From Trametes villosa (taxonomy: Eukaryota; Basidiomycota; Agaricomycetes; Polyporales; Polyporaceae): a DNA stretch of 64,000 bases. Of this stretch, positions 57,053 to 64,000 are shown piece after piece. The translations under genes and the position numbers were made by a program. Position 1 is the first letter of the stretch. Every line of letters begins with the position of its first letter. The stretch is taken from NCBI GenBank assembly GCA_002964805.2, contig PUDQ02000067.1, forward strand, positions 372,001 to 436,000, in the 5' to 3' direction. The notes under the pieces are model-generated. The model had not been told where the DNA came from, did not search any database, and was given only the letters and a program-made list of their open reading frames with translations.

Positions 57053-57265
57053 ACGACACCGTCACTTGACACGCCAACCGCAGGGCGTACCAACACGGGA
57101 CCCAGGAGATAGGATAGCTGACACGTCAATCAGTGCGCTCACAACAGCACACTCGACACGGGGCCAGCAGACACGTCAATCAGCGCGCTAAGACAGCTCG
57201 CTCGACACAGGGTCACAGAAGAGACGTCACTTGCCACGCTACGCAGAGCGTGACTATACGTAGGA
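57053..57265 (+). repeat. Second set of about four degenerate leader repeats
   Basis: Units of 50-65 nt starting GACACGTCAATCAG or GACACCGTCACTTG (near 57054, 57119, 57170 and 57222). Most can form a short hairpin, for example ACGCC/GGCGT in the first, GTGC/GCAC in the second and CACGC/GCGTG in the last. Confidence 0.6.
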
Positions 57266-57687
57266 AGAACCAGCACTCGCATCCCGACTCAGCCCAAACT
57301 CGACCCTCCCTAAACATATAGGGGGAACTCTGCCCGAACACTCAGGGCGACCACCATCAAAGACTCGCACCCGCGGTCTTTACGCATACACACCATACAC
57401 GGTTATTCAAGGATCATAGCCAGCCCGGCTTAGTCACGAACTCGGCGAAGCCTCTGTTGGAAAAGCAGGAAACCCCACACGCTTTGCGGCAGCATCAGGG
57501 AATCTTTATCGCCATATCCCCTCACCCCTTTCACCTACCCAATCAATCCGATTCCCGGATAGCCTACGACATCACTGGAGCCCACCGCGAGGGAGTGATT
57601 GATTCCCATACAACTACCTCGAATAACCAACATACACCCAACACGACTTCCGAACACACTATTCAGCTGCGCTATCCACAAATCAGC

Positions 57688-60600
57688 ATGGACGACGAGC
57701 ACCGCTCCATAAGCCCATCAGTCGGCACAGACTTCAGCATGAGCTCACGCTCCGTCCTCGACATGCCAGTTGAGGGATCACACCGAGCTCCCAAGCGATT
57801 TAGGGGCGAAGCATCCGACGTAGAGCCATTCCTGCGCAAGTATGAAAGGCTCGCCGTCACTCACAACCTTACGGAGAAGGAGAAATGCGAGACCATTGTG
57901 GACTACTGCGGAAGAGTGGTCCGGGAGACGATGGAAGGGTTCCCATCCTACCAGCAGGGGTTATGGACTCAGCTCAAGGAAGACATCCGGATCTACTGGA
58001 ATGCCGACCTGGAGTCGAGGCGCTTCCGCATCAAGGACCTACAGCGCTTCGTCACCAAGTACAAGGAGGAACCTATCATGGAGCTACGCGACTGGCGACA
58101 GTATCTTAGGAGCTTTGTCCGCATTGCGGGCTGGCTGAAGGGGAAGAAGAAGATTACGGAGGGAGAGTATGCCTACTATCTGTGGATGGGTCTGCACCGG
58201 ACCTTCCGCAAGCGGCTTGAGGCACGGATTCTTCTAGAGGACCCCGAGCACGACATGTCCACGCCGTTCACGCCAAAGGCTATCGAGAAGGCAGCCAAGG
58301 CTCTACTTAGCGTAGATCGCTTCGACACAGAACGACTTGGGGCAGACAACGCCTATGCCGACGAATCAGACGACGAAGACTCCGACTACTTCGAGGAGAT
58401 CACTGGGATTGGCCGGAACAGAGGAGAGCGGGACTCACCAATCCCAATGCGCAAGACCAGGCGGTTTGACGAAGAAGACGATATGAGCGACATCGAGGAG
58501 AACGAGAAGGAGACGAAGAAGAAACACCTCCGCAAGTACATTTCCGACCAGCAGGAGAAGGCCAGAGAGGAGAAGCCCAAGACTATGCCAGTGCCTTTGC
58601 CGTCCCGCAAGCCCGAAGACGTAGAGTTGGATAGCCTCATCAAGCAACTCCATACTCTGCAATTGGACGACCCATTATATGGCGCTGCATACCTCAAGGC
58701 CTGCCGCATCGACCCCAATGTGCAGAACTGCTTCTACCAGCCCATTCTCAGGCCTCCACCACGGTTCAGCCAGAACGTCTCACGTGACCTACCGCCGCAT
58801 ATGACTAGGCCATCCATGGGCCGCCCACCAATGCCACCGCCACTACCGCCGTCAGGAATTCCAGGGTGCTTCGGGTGTGGCCAGCCAGGTCATGTCATGA
58901 ATCACTGCCCTGAGATCCAGAAGTACATATCCAAGGGCCAGGTTATGCGAGACTACCGTGGACGTGTCACCGACAAGGCAGGACAGCTCATTAGGAGACA
59001 GGACGGAGAGAACATTGTCCAAGCCATCGAGCGCGTACTTCCAAAGGTCAACTTCATTGCATACGGAGGACGAGTGGAGGACTCAGAGGAGGAGTCAGAG
59101 GGGGAAGTAGAGGAGGCTGATGTCATGGTCTCTCAAGTCGAGAGAACCCAACGGAGCACCCGCCCTTATCGCAAACAGGCTTTCGACGGAGTAGGAGTCC
59201 CATCCCGAGCAAAGGAGCAGGAGAAGGACAAGCCGAAGAAGACAGAGGCAACCCAGAAGACCACCCCAGTCCACCGGTTCCCCATGCAGCGGCTCGTGCC
59301 AGTGGAGACCCAGCCTATGACGTTCAACCCAGACAACGACGTAGAGATGATCGACGACCGCACTCAACTCCAACGGAAGAGACTAGCCACCACGGAACCA
59401 GCTTCCACGGACAAGCCTCGTTGGATGCCACGTGCCTCTGATGTCAGCAAGACCATAGACCCTGCCAAGATTGCGGAGAAGCTTCTTGACCTACCAGTCA
59501 CCCTGCCAGTACGGGAGATTGCAGGAAGCTCTCGCGAGATTGCCAGTAGCCTTATCGACATGCTCAAGCTGAAGAAGGTTGACACCGTGCCGGCATCATC
59601 ACTCACACCGGCTACACACCTCGTAACATCACGCACGGGTTCACTCATCCGCCTACAAATGGAGTGCAACTTCAAACCGGTCACTTTCATTGTCGATACA
59701 GGGTCTCAACTCAACATCATCAGCGAGAAGGTCTGCAAGAACATTGTACGCAAGCCAATCAACACGGGCGAAGCCATCACCATGAACGATGCCAACGGAG
59801 GCACCGGCAGGCTTCTCGGATTGGTCGAAGACATTCCCCTGAAGCTCGGACACGTCACCACTTCCATCAGTGCATATGTCGCGGAGAACCCCCCATTCGA
59901 CGGCCTACTCGGACGACCTTGGCAGCAGGCTCACAAGATCGGGATTGAAGAGCGTGAGGACGGTACCTACCTTACCTTCCCAGCAACCAGGGTATATCCC
60001 AAGTCGGAAATGCTCGTCATTCCACAGCCGACCTCGGAATTCGCACCAGGAGTATACTCCACCATTGTCAAGGAATGGCAAGCAAACGGAGACAGCAAGG
60101 GCCTAACCACCGCATCGGACAGCGACAGCGACACACTCTCGGATGACAGCAGCTCGGACCGGTTTGAAGAGGTCCCTGACCTTACCTCAGACTCAGAGAG
60201 CAGCTCAGAGAGTGACGAGTCTCTGGATACACCATCAGACAGCTCGGAAAATAGCGACAGCCCTTTTATAAACCCCGACTCCGACGATCAGGCATATTCC
60301 CAACACGACCACGGCTTCAATAGGACCACCCGCACCCGCGTCTACTCCCCAGGAAGCGAAACCACGGACACACTCGCCAGGCAGATCAGTAACCTCATGA
60401 TCCAGGCCAGGGACACTATGGGAGCCCCGCACCAACCTCGCTTCAATCAAGTCGCATGGACGGGACCAACCACCATCAACGCACACAACTCACTCATGTT
60501 CCGCAACACCAGCAACGAGGAGTTCCCAACTCTCCTCCTACCAAATGCATCCCTCATCAATGGGTTAGGAGCATTCCGCGGGCATGTGCTCATCAGTGTC

Positions 60601-62049
60601 CTTCCCTCGCAAACCGTCCAGACAGTGAGAGCCAATGTTGGATCCATACGAATTGGGAGTGTAATCCCGATGCCACACCACCGCATGCCGTATCTGCCGC
60701 CACCACTGCCACCTTCCCCACTTATCATCCTCCGGATTGGTATTGGACACATCAACATACCCTTCCTACTGGACACAGGATCCCAGGTGGACTGCATTCG
60801 CACAGACATTTTCCGGGCACTCGGAGGATCATTACGACACGCACAGGACCATCTCAGGCTAGTCAACGCCAACGGCCAACCCCTCAGATCCCGTGGAGTA
60901 TGGAGGACCCCCGTTACGTTCGGAAACATCACCTCAGTAGTCGAACTCCATATCATCGACAACCTCACTACGCCAGGGATACTCGGCCAGCCATGGCAGC
61001 ACATCAACCAGATGTGGTTCCGACACTCGACCGACGGTGTTACTGTCGGAGTACGGTCACTAGACGGACGGCATACTCACGAGCTTCTAGTCTCATCCCT
61101 GCAAGCGCAACACATGGCATGGGATCAGGCTGCGAAGATGTGTGCGTCCATCCATGTACAAGACCCAGAGATCCCTGTGATGGACTTCTCGGAGACTCAT
61201 CGACTAGCGGAGATGATGACACCAGCAAAGAGAGATATCGGAACCCAAACGGACGGAACAGACACCAGCGCATCACAGGACCAGGCTGAAGAAGACATCG
61301 AAGCGGACCCGTTCACTCCATCGTACTGCGATCCATGGAAAGTTGACCTCCAGTCACCTCGTGAAACCGGCCCCAGTCCTCTAGCAATAGAGAACCGCAT
61401 GTACCGGGACCTCATCATCAAGTATATCGCCGGCCACCGCCACGACCCCGCTGAAGGAAAACCACACATAGAGCTACCAGAAGTTCTATCGGCGGACCGT
61501 CTGACAATCAACGACTCATGGAGAATACGACTGGTGGAAGAAGAGGACATCTTCCTGCTTCGCAACTTCCTCATCAAGGTCAACGGAACATATCGGGAGG
61601 GACATGCCGCACTGCACATGATCTACTTCCCACACTCAACCGACCGTACCCGAGAAGCCCAGGAAGCGGACCGCGCAGCAGCACAGAAGTCAAGCGAATC
61701 TCTTGTACTCAGCGAACACGACTCGCCGGGACCACAGTGGTCGCATTTCTGGCGAGGCATCACTCAGATGGACATAGAGGAATTCATCGACGAGCTCGAG
61801 GAGGACGAGATCCACGCGCACGCGCAGCGATGGCGGCTACGAACCACTCCGGAACAAGAGGCGCAAGACTCACAAACACTCAGCAGCCTCAGTGCAACAC
61901 TCGACACCGACATGGAGACAGCAGATACCGACACAGACGACGAATGGGACGACAGCCTACGCATTAGCAACATATTCGTCGGGAGCATACCCTCGAGATA
62001 CTCATGGGACCGAGTCACACCGCCGCCGCCACCGAACTCACCACTCTAA
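57688..62049 (+). CDS. Ty3-type Gag-protease polyprotein with two retropepsin-like sites
   Basis: ATG at 57688 (MDDEHRSISPSVGTDFSMSS); the frame is open from 57457 without an ATG. 1,453 codons plus stop. An N-terminal Gag-like helical region (VEPFLRKYERLAVTHNLTEK, LRDWRQYLRSFVRIAGWLKG) is followed by acidic linkers. The CCHC knuckle is CFGCGQPGHVMNHC, and next comes YRGRVTDKAGQLIRRQDGEN, a segment I associate with DUF4100 of basidiomycete retroelements. Protease site 1 is FIVDTGSQLNIIS with GLLGRPWQQAHKIGI. About 300 residues later, after a Ser/Asp-rich linker, comes site 2: FLLDTGSQVDCIR with GILGQPWQHIN. The C-terminus is acidic and Pro-rich. No reverse transcriptase lies before the window edge; it may be a separate downstream frame. 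Confidence 0.85.
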   Translation: MDDEHRSISPSVGTDFSMSSRSVLDMPVEGSHRAPKRFRGEASDVEPFLRKYERLAVTHNLTEKEKCETIVDYCGRVVRETMEGFPSYQQGLWTQLKEDIRIYWNADLESRRFRIKDLQRFVTKYKEEPIMELRDWRQYLRSFVRIAGWLKGKKKITEGEYAYYLWMGLHRTFRKRLEARILLEDPEHDMSTPFTPKAIEKAAKALLSVDRFDTERLGADNAYADESDDEDSDYFEEITGIGRNRGERDSPIPMRKTRRFDEEDDMSDIEENEKETKKKHLRKYISDQQEKAREEKPKTMPVPLPSRKPEDVELDSLIKQLHTLQLDDPLYGAAYLKACRIDPNVQNCFYQPILRPPPRFSQNVSRDLPPHMTRPSMGRPPMPPPLPPSGIPGCFGCGQPGHVMNHCPEIQKYISKGQVMRDYRGRVTDKAGQLIRRQDGENIVQAIERVLPKVNFIAYGGRVEDSEEESEGEVEEADVMVSQVERTQRSTRPYRKQAFDGVGVPSRAKEQEKDKPKKTEATQKTTPVHRFPMQRLVPVETQPMTFNPDNDVEMIDDRTQLQRKRLATTEPASTDKPRWMPRASDVSKTIDPAKIAEKLLDLPVTLPVREIAGSSREIASSLIDMLKLKKVDTVPASSLTPATHLVTSRTGSLIRLQMECNFKPVTFIVDTGSQLNIISEKVCKNIVRKPINTGEAITMNDANGGTGRLLGLVEDIPLKLGHVTTSISAYVAENPPFDGLLGRPWQQAHKIGIEEREDGTYLTFPATRVYPKSEMLVIPQPTSEFAPGVYSTIVKEWQANGDSKGLTTASDSDSDTLSDDSSSDRFEEVPDLTSDSESSSESDESLDTPSDSSENSDSPFINPDSDDQAYSQHDHGFNRTTRTRVYSPGSETTDTLARQISNLMIQARDTMGAPHQPRFNQVAWTGPTTINAHNSLMFRNTSNEEFPTLLLPNASLINGLGAFRGHVLISVLPSQTVQTVRANVGSIRIGSVIPMPHHRMPYLPPPLPPSPLIILRIGIGHINIPFLLDTGSQVDCIRTDIFRALGGSLRHAQDHLRLVNANGQPLRSRGVWRTPVTFGNITSVVELHIIDNLTTPGILGQPWQHINQMWFRHSTDGVTVGVRSLDGRHTHELLVSSLQAQHMAWDQAAKMCASIHVQDPEIPVMDFSETHRLAEMMTPAKRDIGTQTDGTDTSASQDQAEEDIEADPFTPSYCDPWKVDLQSPRETGPSPLAIENRMYRDLIIKYIAGHRHDPAEGKPHIELPEVLSADRLTINDSWRIRLVEEEDIFLLRNFLIKVNGTYREGHAALHMIYFPHSTDRTREAQEADRAAAQKSSESLVLSEHDSPGPQWSHFWRGITQMDIEEFIDELEEDEIHAHAQRWRLRTTPEQEAQDSQTLSSLSATLDTDMETADTDTDDEWDDSLRISNIFVGSIPSRYSWDRVTPPPPPNSPL

Positions 62050-63483
62050 GGACGACGAGAACATATACCACATACCGCAGCAGCCCACACAGTAGCACTT
62101 AGCACATCTCACACGTGATGACGACGCAGCGCTATATGTTCCATCTGTCCCTGGGTATAGGTCATTACATGTCGTAAGGAGCCGCAGTCTGCCCGAGAGG
62201 ACGCGCAGGGGCTCGGTCTAAGTCTATGTTCTAGGAGGATGCTTGAGAGGGGAAGCATGAAGGCAAAGGAAAGGACGTACGAGTGGAGGGGGTGCATGCA
62301 AAGATTAGAAAGGGGCAGCACTCAGCAGTTGGAGGAGCGGCGGATCACCCAACCACTGGACACCGCCAGATGAAGAAGACCTGAACGACACGATCAGCAC
62401 GGACGCGCAGACCAGAACGACAAGAACGTACCAACGACAACCCAATAAAATATCACCACCCCGACCGACCGTTCTTGCCGTGTTGGCACCGTGTACTGCC
62501 ATCTACCACCCACGTCAAGACACAGCCAGAAAGGGGAGACGAGGGACTGACGAGGTCGATCAGTTCGCGGAGGCACCCATCCCAGGACCAGGCTAAGGAG
62601 GACGTCCGCAGGGTGGAGGAATGGCCCAGGAGAAGGAGAAAGTGGACGAAGAAAACGGGCGAGTCGCCGCCGACGCAAGTCTTTCAACAGCCCCAGCGCT
62701 CATCAAAGACGGATTCACACACGGCCACGAGGTTGCACACCGCATCAGCACCTGACCAGGTCATAGGACACGGAGATCACCGCGAAGCAAAGAAGCATAC
62801 CAAGTTTGGACAAAGGATCAGTCGGCGGAGCTCGGACTAGCCCGGCGGAGCACGGACTTACCCGGCGGAGCATGGCGATAGGCATAGCGCAGCACAAGAA
62901 GCACGAATGAGATCACGAAGACGTAACAGAAGCCCGAGAAGCCCGATGTCTGCCATGCCATAGCCACGAGGGCTTGCGTACTGGAGAATCGGCACGGAGA
63001 ACCCCGAGAACCACGGATCTGCCGAAGAAGAAGGAGTGCCACGTGCGAGCCTAGACCATCCCCATCAAACCCGACAAACCCGGATCACAAACACGGTTAA
63101 TCACGCCCAGACCCGGTCCATCAAAGAACCCCATCCCACAGTTCCCCGATGTCATACCCAAATGCTTATTCTTCGGTTCCGCCGCGCAGAACACTACCCC
63201 GACATAGCCGACATTCTACCGTGCGCACATGGACCTGGAGTTCAAGTTCATGACTGTGGGGCGAGCAACACCAGGACACCCAGTAGCTCATCAGCAAAGA
63301 CTGTGGGGCGGATTGTTCCCCAACGGAAGCCGGTCACCACCCCGAGATCTACAGATTGATCCCCGAACACCAATCACGAGGAGTCTGAGTTTCAGAAGCA
63401 CATGTATACTCAACGCAGCAGTCTCCCCGGCGCTTCCATCACTCTCCCCGAAACCATCATCACTCTCCCCGACACACTCGATC
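62050..63483. other. Spacer between gag and the next frame
   Basis: No gene recognised. Contains the small triple repeat at 62820-62873 and, near 63425-63470, two copies of CATCACTCTCCCCGA. Probably internal to the same retroelement. Confidence 0.5.
62822..62873. repeat. Three imperfect copies of a CGGCGGAGC repeat
   Basis: CGGCGGAGCTCGGACTAGCC, then CGGCGGAGCACGGACTTACC, then CGGCGGAGCATGG: a 20-nt unit repeated two and a half times. Confidence 0.8.
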
Positions 63484-63984
63484 ATGTCTGCTCCCGTCCC
63501 CGCCGAGATCCCCGCCTACTACGTCTTCGCCATGGAAGGCTACACCATGCTCGTCTATGACGGCGGGAGGGACGACCACCAGGTGTACCTTCACTCCCAC
63601 GTCCGACTCTTCAACCCGTTCCCCTACGACCGCCCAATCGGCTTCTCCGGCTTCATCAGCCGGATTGTCCAGTACCAGCGGCACTTCGTTGTGCTGTCCG
63701 TCATCCCGCAGCACCTCCCACACCACGAAGTCCTGCTCGCAGTTCGCTACCAGAAGCTCGGAGGGTTGGTCGGATATGTCGCACTCGCCGTCTCCAAAAT
63801 CCTCGACATCACGGGGCACCTCGCGCCCCAAAGCACCCGCACCGTCCCAGTCCCCGACGCCCTATACCCGCTGGACATCGCCCTTCGAGGAGAGCGCCTG
63901 GTATGGATGCCGAAGAGTCCGTCAAGCGCACGGATTGGAGTGTTGTACGTGCAGATTCCGCATATGCCGCTTTCACCAGCTTAG
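63484..63984 (+). CDS. Hypothetical protein downstream of gag
   Basis: 166 codons from ATG 63484 (MSAPVPAEIPAYYVFAMEGY) to TAG 63984; the frame is open upstream to 63229. Reads TMLVYDGGRDDHQVYLHSHV, VVLSVIPQHLPHHEVLLAVR and KLGGLVGYVALAVSKILDIT: an even mix of beta-like hydrophobic stretches with few charged residues and no known motif. Codon use is C-ending and smooth, which supports real coding. Same strand as the Gag-protease, so it could be an accessory frame of that retroelement or a host gene beside it. Confidence 0.55.
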   Translation: MSAPVPAEIPAYYVFAMEGYTMLVYDGGRDDHQVYLHSHVRLFNPFPYDRPIGFSGFISRIVQYQRHFVVLSVIPQHLPHHEVLLAVRYQKLGGLVGYVALAVSKILDITGHLAPQSTRTVPVPDALYPLDIALRGERLVWMPKSPSSARIGVLYVQIPHMPLSPA

Positions 63985-64000
63985 CATGTCTACAGCCGGC

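Overview
The window reads as nuclear DNA of a filamentous basidiomycete, most likely an agaricomycete. It is GC-rich, its host genes are cut by many 50-60 nt GT-AG introns, and it carries families typical of that group (three DUF6533 membrane proteins, two fungal BTB proteins, an F-box protein). All assignments come from reading translations and splice junctions by eye; no database search was run.

Left two thirds (about 2.95-36 kb): a gene-dense host region. In order: a short-chain dehydrogenase (-), an OTU-type deubiquitinase (-), an F-box-like protein (+), a small Ser-rich protein (-), adenylosuccinate lyase ADE13 (-), an E2 of the UBE2S type (+), an FAD-dependent oxidoreductase (+), a DUF6533 protein (-), SRP9 (-) divergent from a mitochondrial 2-oxodicarboxylate carrier (+), GPI ethanolamine-phosphate transferase 1 MCD4/PIG-N (-) divergent from a secreted GH78-type rhamnosidase (+), two more DUF6533 genes (+), and a BTB protein (-). 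The first 2.9 kb is GC-rich and shows no recognisable gene.

Right third (about 36.5-64 kb): mobile DNA. It holds a 445-bp MITE with 8-bp target duplications; two giant palindromic DNA elements of about 2.6 and 2.8 kb with 7-bp target duplications and a central palindrome each; a nearly intact Ty1/copia retrotransposon nested in the left arm of the first palindromic element; and, from about 56 kb to the right edge, the 5' part of a Ty3-type retroelement. That last element has a promoter rich in canonical heat-shock elements, a leader with four covarying stem-loops, and a 1,454-residue Gag-protease with two retropepsin-like sites.

The palindromic elements both hit host genes. The first split the last exon of an F-box gene: its terminal repeat now supplies the final four codons and the stop, while the original 31-codon tail survives, still open and in frame, 9 kb away. 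The second sits wholly inside the only visible intron of a BTB gene, turning it into a 2.9-kb intron while both exons stay open. Gene-structure curiosities include 5-nt and 7-nt microexons in the carrier gene and two genes whose start codon abuts or is split by an intron.
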